The notes below the pieces were generated by a model, which was not told where the DNA came from, ran no database searches, and worked only from the letters and a program-made list of their open reading frames with translations. A DNA stretch of 6,126 nucleotides, taken from positions 1 through 6,126 of the forward strand of contig WQST01000151.1 in assembly GCA_009787745.1 (NCBI GenBank). The letters run 5' to 3'. This DNA is from Lachnospiraceae bacterium. Lineage in GTDB: Bacteria > Bacillota > Clostridia > Lachnospirales > Lachnospiraceae. The position numbers and the translations under genes are program-made. Positions 1 to 5,025 of the stretch are shown piece by piece. Numbering within the stretch: the first letter of the stretch is position 1; every line of letters begins with the position of its first letter.

Positions 1-640
1 CTGTATTCAAAATTTCGACGATGGCATCGACACCGCCGATAATGCTGAAATCTTGGTTTACTAAAGAGGCTAATTTGGATTCCAATACACGCTCCACTTC
101 TTTGATGACATCAGGACTGGTCCGATCCATCATCGCAATACGGCGGGCGACATCAGCCTGACGGTCAGGCGGTAACGCCGAAATGATCAAAGCTGATTGT
201 GAGGGAGACAAGTAGGACAAAATAAGGGCAATTGTCTGGGGGTGTTCATCCTGAATGAAGTTAAGCAGTTGGGAAGCGTCGGTTTTCCTGACGAACTCAA
301 AGGGTTTGACTTGGAGAGAAGCTGTCAGCTTGCCGATAACGTCCATTGCTTTATCTTGCCCGAGGGCTTTTTCCAGCAGTTCTTTAGCATAGTTAATACC
401 ACCCTCGGCGATATAGCGCTGAGCCAGACAAACCTGATAGAACTCGTCAAGCACAGTTTCTTTTATCTGCGGGGTAATGCTTCTGGTATTGGCAATTTCC
501 AGTGTCAGTTCTTCTATTTCATCTTCTTTTAGATGTTTAAATATATTGGCAGACTTCTCAGGCCCTAGAGCAATCAGAAGAATTGCTGCTTTCTGGAGTC
601 CGCCTATTTGACCATCTGAGCCACCCGAACCTCTTGGCAT
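1..640 (-). CDS. fliG: Flagellar motor switch protein FliG, N-terminal part (cut by window edge)
   Basis: FliG is the rotor protein of the flagellar C-ring: it binds the cytoplasmic tail of FliF and, through its C-terminal domain, takes torque from the stator. Reading in from the start gives 213 codons with no stop before the left edge. The family is about 335-340 residues, so roughly 125 residues, including the torque-generating domain, lie outside. The opening (residues 13-25, GGLQKAAILLIAL) is the typical FliG start, the EHPQ motif of the middle domain is at 132-135, and residues 160-205 continue the middle domain. The start at 640 is supported by GAGGGAG at 656-650, nine bases upstream. 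An in-frame ATG at 658 would add six residues but overlaps this Shine-Dalgarno site and has none of its own. It follows fliF by 78 bases and is surely in the same operon. Identification is very secure; only completeness is unknown. Confidence 0.97.
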   Translation of the reverse strand, partial: MPRGSGGSDGQIGGLQKAAILLIALGPEKSANIFKHLKEDEIEELTLEIANTRSITPQIKETVLDEFYQVCLAQRYIAEGGINYAKELLEKALGQDKAMDVIGKLTASLQVKPFEFVRKTDASQLLNFIQDEHPQTIALILSYLSPSQSALIISALPPDRQADVARRIAMMDRTSPDVIKEVERVLESKLASLVNQDFSIIGGVDAIVEILNT

Positions 641-718
641 AGTTAGTTGCTCCCTCATTCTATAGCATTTTTATCATTTCTAATCATCATTTCAACCCAG
701 AAGAACAGCGAAGCTATT

Positions 719-2317
719 CTACCCCCAATCCTCGTTGAGCCAGTTGCGCAGTAGTGACGCGGCGGCTTCGGGATTATCTTCGACGAATTTATCAATCAAT
801 TTTTTAGCTTCGGTTCCTTCATCAATACTGATATCTTCAAGTTCAGGCTGTGATTGTAACAGCTTCTCGACGGAGAGTTCTTCTTCTTCGTCTTCTTGTC
901 TTCCCGAACGCATACTGCGAATCACGACGAAGCCCAAAAGCCCTAAAATAATAACGATCAAAATAATCTGCGTTACATCTGTCCAAGAAATCTGCATTCC
1001 GACATCATCGATGAAATGGTTTTCGATATAGGAAAGAATCGAAATATTGGCAAGCGGAATCCCCGAAGCATTGGCAACCGAACTATACATTTCCTGACTG
1101 ACAGGCAACATCGTCCTTTCGCTGTTGGCATCCTTATATTGTTCCCAAGTAACCCCATCTAATTCGCCCCGATTCCTAACATCTTCCTCGCGGACTATTT
1201 TTAGTGATGAAGCTGTAACGGCAATTGAGGATTCATTCCAAACAATGCCTCCGGGCGGCAGTTCTGTTTCCGTGATTGTCTGGTCTACGAGCCTTTTAAT
1301 CGTTCTTTCGCTTTCGGTAGAACTGGAATTGGCATAATCAGGCCATTGATAAGTCGGCCCGCCTTCACGGTTAGAATCTGTTCCCGGAATCCCGCCGTTA
1401 CCCATCGTAGACTCGGAATCATAATGTGATTCATCAGCAATAAAACCTTCGTCACGTCCATCGGCGACACCATAAACGTTCTCCGTAATCTTGGTACTAC
1501 CGAAATCAAGCACCAAGTTACTGGCCACAACGACTTTGGTAAATTCATCGGTACCCATCAAAACACGGCGGACATTATTGTTTACCTGATCTTCGCTTTT
1601 ATTCTTCACACTTAGCTGATTAGACGCACTGCCGCCTGCTGAATAAATATCATGCCCGGAAAAGAGCAGATTGCCTGAATTATCCAAAATCGTAATATCA
1701 AGCGGTGTATCCGACCCTAAACCGACCGAAATACCTTTCGCGAAGGCGGCCGCCTGTTCTTCTGTCAGTTCACTTTTTAACTCCAGCATAATAAGCGCTG
1801 AACTGTCTTTTTCCTGAGAAAGCAAAGTCCCTGTATTCTCAGGCATATTCAGAATCGTCGTGGCGCTTTTGACCGCGGTCAGATTCATCGCCATATTGCT
1901 GATTTGCGATTCGAGATACTTAACATATCTTTTGTATTTATCGGCTTCCGTAGTGCTGAAACCGCCGCTTGTGACATTGTCAATCGACCAAACCGAAGAT
2001 TGGACGTCATTGGCGCCTAAAAGCATCGTCGCCAGTGCTTGCTGCTTCTTATCGACCTCGAAACGCAGGCTGTCCGCCGATGTCCGATATGTGATCGTTC
2101 CGTCGGCATCCAGGATATCCTTTATTTCCGATGCTTCTTTCGCACTGATTGCTGTGACAAGCGGAATATACTGCGTCTGATTCATCATGACCAGCAAAAT
2201 AGCCAAGGTCATAATTATACCTGCCGAAATGGCGATAATCATGGTTCTCTGGCGCGATGTGAATTTGTTCCACCACTCTAAGACAATATTGATAATCTTT
2301 TGAAGTTGCTCCGGCAT
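719..2317 (-). CDS. fliF: Flagellar MS-ring protein FliF
   Basis: FliF forms the membrane-embedded MS ring, the base on which the flagellar export gate, rod and C-ring assemble. The protein is 532 residues from the chosen start (B. subtilis FliF is about 536). A first membrane helix is at about 26-46 (IISAGII-like hydrophobic stretch), followed by the extracytoplasmic YscJ/FliF ring-building region (about 47-215) and the FliF C-terminal domain (about 235-430), which contains a polar Gly/Ser/Asp-rich stretch near 285-335. A second helix is at about 448-469, then an acidic cytoplasmic tail. The last residues, PEAAASLLRNWLNEDWG, are the conserved FliG-binding tail. The open frame extends 15 codons further upstream to 2362, but those codons lie partly in an inverted repeat. 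GGGAGG at 2328-2323, five bases before ATG 2317, decides the start. fliE ends 300 bases upstream, an unusually long gap; fliG follows. Confidence 0.97.
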   Translation of the reverse strand: MPEQLQKIINIVLEWWNKFTSRQRTMIIAISAGIIMTLAILLVMMNQTQYIPLVTAISAKEASEIKDILDADGTITYRTSADSLRFEVDKKQQALATMLLGANDVQSSVWSIDNVTSGGFSTTEADKYKRYVKYLESQISNMAMNLTAVKSATTILNMPENTGTLLSQEKDSSALIMLELKSELTEEQAAAFAKGISVGLGSDTPLDITILDNSGNLLFSGHDIYSAGGSASNQLSVKNKSEDQVNNNVRRVLMGTDEFTKVVVASNLVLDFGSTKITENVYGVADGRDEGFIADESHYDSESTMGNGGIPGTDSNREGGPTYQWPDYANSSSTESERTIKRLVDQTITETELPPGGIVWNESSIAVTASSLKIVREEDVRNRGELDGVTWEQYKDANSERTMLPVSQEMYSSVANASGIPLANISILSYIENHFIDDVGMQISWTDVTQIILIVIILGLLGFVVIRSMRSGRQEDEEEELSVEKLLQSQPELEDISIDEGTEAKKLIDKFVEDNPEAAASLLRNWLNEDWG

Positions 2318-2319
2318 AT

Positions 2320-2330
2320 TATCCTCCCTT
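2320..2330 (-). promoter_or_regulatory. Ribosome binding site that fixes the fliF start
   Basis: The minus strand reads AAGGGAGGATA here, with GGGAGG ending five bases before ATG 2317. This marks residue 16 of the longer open frame as the true first residue. The outer edge of the upstream palindromic repeat (2340) is only about ten bases away, so folding of that repeat could affect access to this site; that effect is inference. Confidence 0.8.
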
Positions 2331-2339
2331 ATACACATG

Positions 2340-2455
2340 ATGTTACTGTCATGCAATGTCACTTCACATTCATTCTTGCTTAACTGAGATTCTTCGCCTG
2401 CGGTTCAGAATGACAGAGGGGCAAATAAATGACATTGTACCGTAAACAGTAACAT
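2340..2455. repeat. Nested palindromic element (MITE- or REP-like) between fliE and fliF
   Basis: Ten bases at 2340-2349 (ATGTTACTGT) are the exact inverse complement of 2446-2455. A second exact inverted pair, CAATGTCA at 2354-2361 and TGACATTG at 2430-2437, lies just inside, separated from the first by four bases on one side and eight on the other. The arms enclose a smaller palindrome at 2384-2416 whose centre (2400) almost coincides with the centre of the arms (2397.5), so this looks like one unit. There is no coding capacity inside, and no clear target-site duplication. A short non-autonomous mobile element is the best reading; an evolved regulatory RNA structure is the alternative. As RNA it would form a long interrupted stem in the fliE-fliF message. 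Confidence 0.7.
2384..2416. repeat. Core palindrome resembling dispersed GTCATTCTGA...GAAGAATCTC repeats
   Basis: On the minus strand the core begins CTGTCATTCTGAACCGC and ends AGGCGAAGAATCTCAG. Exact pairs are CTG/CAG (2384-2386 with 2414-2416), ATTCT/AGAAT (2389-2393 with 2407-2411) and CC/GG next to a TGC loop, with two-by-two mismatches between them. From memory, sequences of the form GTCATTCTGAGC...GCGAAGAATCTC are scattered in many copies through unrelated bacterial genomes and behave like REP-type repeats. The resemblance is clear by eye, but copy number in this genome cannot be seen here. Confidence 0.65.
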
Positions 2456-2570
2456 GTTGCATGAACTGTTCTTTACATTTGTGTGCCTTAAAAAGCAAGA
2501 ACACACAGGATAATTAAATAAACATAATATTGCACTGACAGAGCCGATTTCGGTGAAAATCATGCTCCCG
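2456..2570. other. Rest of the long fliE-fliF gap, no gene seen
   Basis: This AT-rich stretch has no convincing gene. It contains a weak hairpin (TGTGTG 2480-2485 with CACACA 2502-2507, 16-base loop), a second pairing option for the repeat arm (AACAGT 2445-2450 with ACTGTT 2465-2470, around the palindrome AACATGTT 2451-2458), and the short palindrome CCGATTTCGG (2544-2553). A 64-codon minus-strand open frame across 2599-2405 resembles nothing I know and runs into the repeat core. I see no convincing promoter for fliF. Confidence 0.5.
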
Positions 2571-2618
2571 CCGACATCCGTCGGTATGGATACGCGCAAA
2601 GGCGCGATATGGTCATAT
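2571..2618. repeat. Cluster of four short palindromes directly behind fliE
   Basis: Four palindromes follow one another: CCGACatccGTCGG (2571-2584), GTATggATAC (2584-2593), CGCGCaaagGCGCG (2593-2606) and ATATGgtCATAT (2607-2618, touching the fliE stop codon). On the minus strand the GC-rich CGCGC hairpin starts about eleven bases after the stop codon. No T-run follows, so it is not a standard intrinsic terminator. A 3' RNA-stabilising hairpin for the upstream flagellar message, or the edge of a second repeat element, are possible. Confidence 0.5.
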
Positions 2619-2932
2619 TATATCTGCATCTGCATAACTTCTTTGTATGCTTCTAATACTTTATCGCGAACCGCAACTGTGTATTGAAGAGCAATGCTTG
2701 ATTTTTGCAGGGCAGTAGTCAAGTCATGAGTACTGGCGGATTCGCCGAGCGCCCATTTAATCTCTTCGTTCTGCGCATTTTGCTGATAAGCATTCGTCGT
2801 ATTAAGATTATTCTTCGCAGCAGATAGTAATAAGTCAAACGCGCTGTGGTCAACGTTAGGTGAAGTGAGTTTGGGTAGGTTATTATTGAAAGCCTCGACG
2901 AGTGACACAGAATTGATGTTGCTGATGTTCAT
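2618..2932 (-). CDS. fliE: Flagellar hook-basal body protein FliE
   Basis: FliE is the small exported adaptor that connects the MS ring to the proximal rod. The protein has 104 residues, the usual family length (about 100-110). The N-terminal third is variable, as is normal for FliE. The conserved C-terminal half is plain: GESASTHDL at 63-71, then QKSSIALQYTVAVRDKV at about 75-91, ending in AYKEVMQMQI, the family signature end. There is no signal peptide, consistent with export through the flagellar type III apparatus. ATG 2932 is preceded by AAAGGGAGA with seven bases spacing. The gene lies 58 bases after flgC and belongs to the same transcript. The stop codon abuts a run of palindromes, and the next gene, fliF, is 300 bases away. 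Confidence 0.96.
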   Translation of the reverse strand: MNISNINSVSLVEAFNNNLPKLTSPNVDHSAFDLLLSAAKNNLNTTNAYQQNAQNEEIKWALGESASTHDLTTALQKSSIALQYTVAVRDKVLEAYKEVMQMQI

Positions 2933-2990
2933 TTGATTTCTCCCTTTACTTGGTTATTGCGACACAATAGAGTTACATGATTACAAAGCG

Positions 2991-3434
2991 TTACTGAGCC
3001 ATTTCCAGTCCTTTAATCGCTATTGATTTACTGGTGTTAAAGGCGGTGGCATTGGCTTCGTAAGCACGGTTGGCATCAATGAGGTTCGTCATTTCCGTAA
3101 CGACATTGACATTCGGGTAGGTTACATAGCCGTTTTCATCGGCGTCGGGATGCGCGGGGTCGAAAGTCATGACCATTTCGCTCGAATGATCTTCGCTTAC
3201 GCGCATTACGCGCACACCTTTTCCTGTAAATTCCTTTTGGTAACGGTCAAGGACATGCTGAAAAGTCATTCGGTTCGGTTTCTGCTCAAATGTCACGACC
3301 TTCCGGCGATACGGTGTTCCGTCGGCGGTGCGGGTCGTGTTGACATTAGCTACATTCTCGGATATGACATCCATCCGATAACGTTGTGCGGTTAAACCTG
3401 ATGCGTTGATATCAAATGCTGTGAATACTCCCAT
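2991..3434 (-). CDS. flgC: Flagellar proximal rod protein FlgC
   Basis: FlgC is one of the rod subunits that build the drive shaft through the cell wall; it is exported unfolded through the flagellar type III apparatus. The 147-residue product is standard (B. subtilis about 150). Residues 1-33 (MGVFTAFDINASGLTAQRYR and the following SENVANVNT) are the flagellar rod-type N-terminal helix with the conserved asparagine motif, followed by TPYRRKVVTFE at 40-50. The YVTYPNVNVVTEMTNLI segment at 103-119 and NRAYEANATAFNTSK at 122-136 form the conserved C-terminal rod helix. ATG 3434 has AAAAGGAG upstream with six bases spacing. The gene begins only 16 bases after the flgB stop, so the two are co-transcribed and probably translationally linked. 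Confidence 0.97.
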   Translation of the reverse strand: MGVFTAFDINASGLTAQRYRMDVISENVANVNTTRTADGTPYRRKVVTFEQKPNRMTFQHVLDRYQKEFTGKGVRVMRVSEDHSSEMVMTFDPAHPDADENGYVTYPNVNVVTEMTNLIDANRAYEANATAFNTSKSIAIKGLEMAQ

Positions 3435-3450
3435 TCCTATCTCCTTTTAC

Positions 3451-3843
3451 TTACTTACGCATTACCATTTTCAAATTAGCAAATTCGGCGTTCATCGACT
3501 GAATTAAGCCGTTATATTTAAGCTGATTAGCGGCTAACATGACTCCTTCGGTGTCGGGATCGACATTATTTCCGTCTAAGCGGTACGAAAACCCTGCGTG
3601 GTCAGTATGAACTTTCGTCCGTAAACGAAGCCCGTTAATATTATTAATCCTTGTATCAAGCGGCATGTAACGGGTTTTGCGAAGCGCTCTGCTTAACTGC
3701 TCCTCGAAATTGACATCCTTCCGCTTATATCCGGGGGTGGTATTATTAGCGATATTATTAGCTAAGACTTCATTCCGTTTCCACGCCGCATCAGCAGCTT
3801 TATTGAGTACGTTGACATAGCCAAAGACACTGGAACCGATCAT
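3451..3843 (-). CDS. flgB: Flagellar proximal rod protein FlgB
   Basis: FlgB is a rod subunit of the flagellar basal body and the first gene of this flagellar cluster. From the chosen start the protein has 130 residues, matching the family (B. subtilis 129). The N-terminal helix is followed by the rod signature LANNIANNTTPGYKRKDV at 27-44. The C-terminal segment LKYNGLIQSMNAEFANLKMV (108-127) is the matching rod helix, ending in MRK. The frame stays open 25 codons further to a GTG at 3918, but that extension has no family resemblance and no Shine-Dalgarno. GGGAGGG at 3853-3847 supports ATG 3843. The gene is preceded by a probable promoter at 3927-3954, giving a leader of about 75-80 bases, and flgC follows after 16 bases. 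Confidence 0.96.
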   Translation of the reverse strand: MIGSSVFGYVNVLNKAADAAWKRNEVLANNIANNTTPGYKRKDVNFEEQLSRALRKTRYMPLDTRINNINGLRLRTKVHTDHAGFSYRLDGNNVDPDTEGVMLAANQLKYNGLIQSMNAEFANLKMVMRK

Positions 3844-3846
3844 GTA

Positions 3847-3853
3847 CCCTCCC
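3847..3853 (-). promoter_or_regulatory. Ribosome binding site that fixes the flgB start
   Basis: The minus strand reads GGGAGGG with three to four bases before ATG 3843, slightly close but strong. It decides for the start MIGSSVFGYV rather than the 25-codon GTG extension. Confidence 0.7.
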
Positions 3854-3926
3854 GTTCTGAGCTTAATTCTGCCTGCAATTCCCGCCAATAAGTGACACGT
3901 TGTTTGATAAAAACCCACTTTATTAC

Positions 3927-3954
3927 ATTATAATGGATTCTCAAAAAAAAACAA
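3927..3954 (-). promoter_or_regulatory. Probable sigma-A promoter of the flgB flagellar operon
   Basis: A perfect minus-strand -10 box TATAAT lies at 3932-3927. With a 16-base spacer the -35 is TTGTTT (3954-3949); with 17 bases it is CTTGTT (3955-3950). The -35 is weak, but most of the spacer is a run of nine T (3951-3943). Transcription would start near 3920, inside the 228-base codY-flgB gap. This suggests the flagellar genes can be expressed apart from codY. No sigma-D (TAAA-N15-GCCGATAA) site is seen. Confidence 0.55.
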
Positions 3955-3976
3955 GTTATTTTCTGCTGGTAATTGA

Positions 3977-4009
3977 TACCGCATCCGGGGTGCAATCGGT
4001 ACAAACCCC
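3977..4009 (-). other. Overlapping hairpins in the codY-flgB gap
   Basis: TACCG (3977-3981) is the inverse complement of CGGTA (3997-4001), with a GCA/TGC pair inside (3981-3983 with 3991-3993). An alternative stem pairs GGGGT (3987-3991) with ACCCC (4005-4009), so the two cannot both form fully. The only T-run on the minus strand lies some 25 bases downstream (3951-3943), so this is not a textbook terminator for codY. It might still slow transcription or give the codY message a 3' end. Confidence 0.3.
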
Positions 4010-4071
4010 CAATATATGGTACTCTCTAAGTTTTTACGTTGACTGACTTGGTCGAAATCGGCAAAAAATGC

Positions 4072-4866
4072 CTATCGGTCGGTTTGTGTCCTCTCCCGAT
4101 GAATCTTATCGACTTCTTCGAAAACCATGTTGTTAAGAACTTTGATGTATGTACCTTTCATTCCTGATGAGCGCGATTCGATGATACCCGCACTTTCGAA
4201 CTTTCGCAGGGCATTTACGATAACCGAACGGGTAATGCCGACCCTGTCGGCAATTTTGGAAGCGACTAAAATCCCTTCAATACCGCCTAACTCATCGAAT
4301 ATATGGACAACCGCATCCATTTCGGAAAATGAAAGCGTGTTAATCGCTGATTTAATGTCCGCCAACTTACGGCTTTCCTCGGCACTTTCTTCATTGACGG
4401 CGCGAAGCATCTCAAGACCGACCACGGTCGTGCCGTACTCACATAAAATTATGTCGTCGATATCAAATTGCTCGTCACTCTTATAAATAAATAGAGTTCC
4501 CAACCGCTCCCCTGCGATTTCAATCGGAGTTATAATCCCCCGGAACTTCTCAACGATTGCGGCCTCAAAACCAAGGGTCGCCAGATTAACATTCTCTTTC
4601 GTCGAAAGGATCGCCAATAAGCGCTCATTCAGCATACTATCAATAAAACCGCCGACTTTATCCACGATTAATTCCGAAATAGAATCGACCGAACCTGCTG
4701 CCCCGACTCCGAGAACCTTGCCTTTTTTGCTGATAACCAAGACGTGCGAGGTAAGTATCTCGCATAAAACAGAACAAATATCATTAAATACAACTTTACT
4801 GGAACTGTTAGTATGTAATAACCTTCCGATTTTTCTGGTTTTATCCAATAATTGGACGCTGCCCAT
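4072..4866 (-). CDS. codY: Global transcriptional repressor CodY
   Basis: CodY is the Firmicute regulator that senses branched-chain amino acids and GTP and represses nutrient-scavenging, competence, virulence and, in B. subtilis, motility genes. The 264-residue product is close to the usual 259. Residues 1-155 form the GAF-type sensor, containing GERLGTL at 119-125 and LCEYGTTVVGLE at 141-152. The winged helix-turn-helix is at about 180-245, with ASKIADRVGITRSVIVNALR at 202-221 and GMKGTYIKVLN at 235-245, almost identical to B. subtilis as I recall it. The sensor middle (about 54-118) is diverged and about five residues shorter: the KFPEEY- and TAFPV-like segments of the isoleucine pocket are not recognisable. 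GGGGGGAGG at 4880-4872 lies five bases before ATG 4866. codY follows topA by 157 bases and has its own probable promoter. Confidence 0.97.
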   Translation of the reverse strand: MGSVQLLDKTRKIGRLLHTNSSSKVVFNDICSVLCEILTSHVLVISKKGKVLGVGAAGSVDSISELIVDKVGGFIDSMLNERLLAILSTKENVNLATLGFEAAIVEKFRGIITPIEIAGERLGTLFIYKSDEQFDIDDIILCEYGTTVVGLEMLRAVNEESAEESRKLADIKSAINTLSFSEMDAVVHIFDELGGIEGILVASKIADRVGITRSVIVNALRKFESAGIIESRSSGMKGTYIKVLNNMVFEEVDKIHRERTQTDR

Positions 4867-4880
4867 ACATGCCTCCCCCC
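4867..4880 (-). promoter_or_regulatory. codY ribosome binding site with an overlapping out-of-frame ATG
   Basis: The minus strand reads GGGGGGAGGCATGT and then the codY ATG. The extra ATG at 4870-4868 is four bases upstream and opens a nine-codon frame (MYGQRPIIG) that stops inside codY. Its Shine-Dalgarno spacing is only one base, whereas the codY ATG has five, so codY initiation should dominate. Confidence 0.6.
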
Positions 4881-4936
4881 GAAAACAAACTTATATCCTA
4901 ATAGTAAAATTATGTAACAAAATTAACGCAAGTCAC

Positions 4937-4965
4937 ATTCTAACACATATTTTAGTAATATGCAA
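4937..4965 (-). promoter_or_regulatory. Probable codY promoter
   Basis: On the minus strand TAGAAT (4942-4937, five of six matches to TATAAT) is preceded by TGT, giving an extended -10. TTGCAT (4965-4960) stands at exactly 17 bases spacing and matches only the first half of the -35 consensus. The implied leader is about 65 bases. It lies in the AT-rich topA-codY gap (4867-5023), which has no clear intrinsic terminator for topA. Confidence 0.45.
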
Positions 4966-4975
4966 TGATAATAGT

Positions 4976-5025
4976 TGCTCATTTTTGTACAAAGCATAGG
5001 AAATAAGGACTATATGTGCTCATTT
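4976..5025. repeat. Short direct repeat and palindrome behind topA
   Basis: TGCTCATTT occurs at 4976-4984 and again at 5017-5025 (41 bases apart), the second copy overlapping the topA stop codon. The perfect 10-base palindrome TTTGTACAAA is at 4984-4993. These could form an operator near the codY promoter or be chance in AT-rich sequence. Confidence 0.25.

Noticed and set aside
242..532. Plus-strand 96-codon open frame
   Set aside because: It is antisense to the well-identified fliG and its product resembles no family.
2318..2362. 15-codon N-terminal extension of FliF from a start at 2362
   Set aside because: It runs through one arm of the inverted repeat, has no family similarity, and a strong Shine-Dalgarno lies right before ATG 2317.
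2543..2550. GCCGATTT on the plus strand as a sigma-D -10 box
   Set aside because: It faces away from the genes, has no TAAA at the right distance, and is part of the palindrome CCGATTTCGG.
2405..2599. 64-codon minus-strand open frame in the fliE-fliF gap
   Set aside because: It crosses the palindrome cluster and the repeat core, has no clear Shine-Dalgarno, and its product looks like translated spacer rich in Cys and Phe.
3844..3918. 25-codon N-terminal extension of FlgB from GTG 3918
   Set aside because: Family length and a GGGAGGG site support ATG 3843; the extension starts next to the -10 box and lacks a ribosome binding site.
3935..3991. 18-codon leader peptide frame from the ATG at 3989
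   Set aside because: There is no ribosome binding site and most of it lies upstream of the probable flgB transcription start.
3943..4009. Intrinsic terminator for codY (hairpin plus T9)
   Set aside because: The stems end about 25 bases before the T-run and nothing stable folds directly against it; the T-run is better explained as promoter spacer.
4055..4062. GCCGATTT on the minus strand as a sigma-D flagellar -10 box
   Set aside because: There is no TAAA at about 15 bases upstream, and the last bases deviate from GCCGATAA.
4900..4930. CodY box for autoregulation (AATTTT repeats in the codY leader)
   Set aside because: The two AATTTT segments are in the same orientation rather than inverted, and the best 15-base alignment matches only about nine positions without a GAAAAT half.
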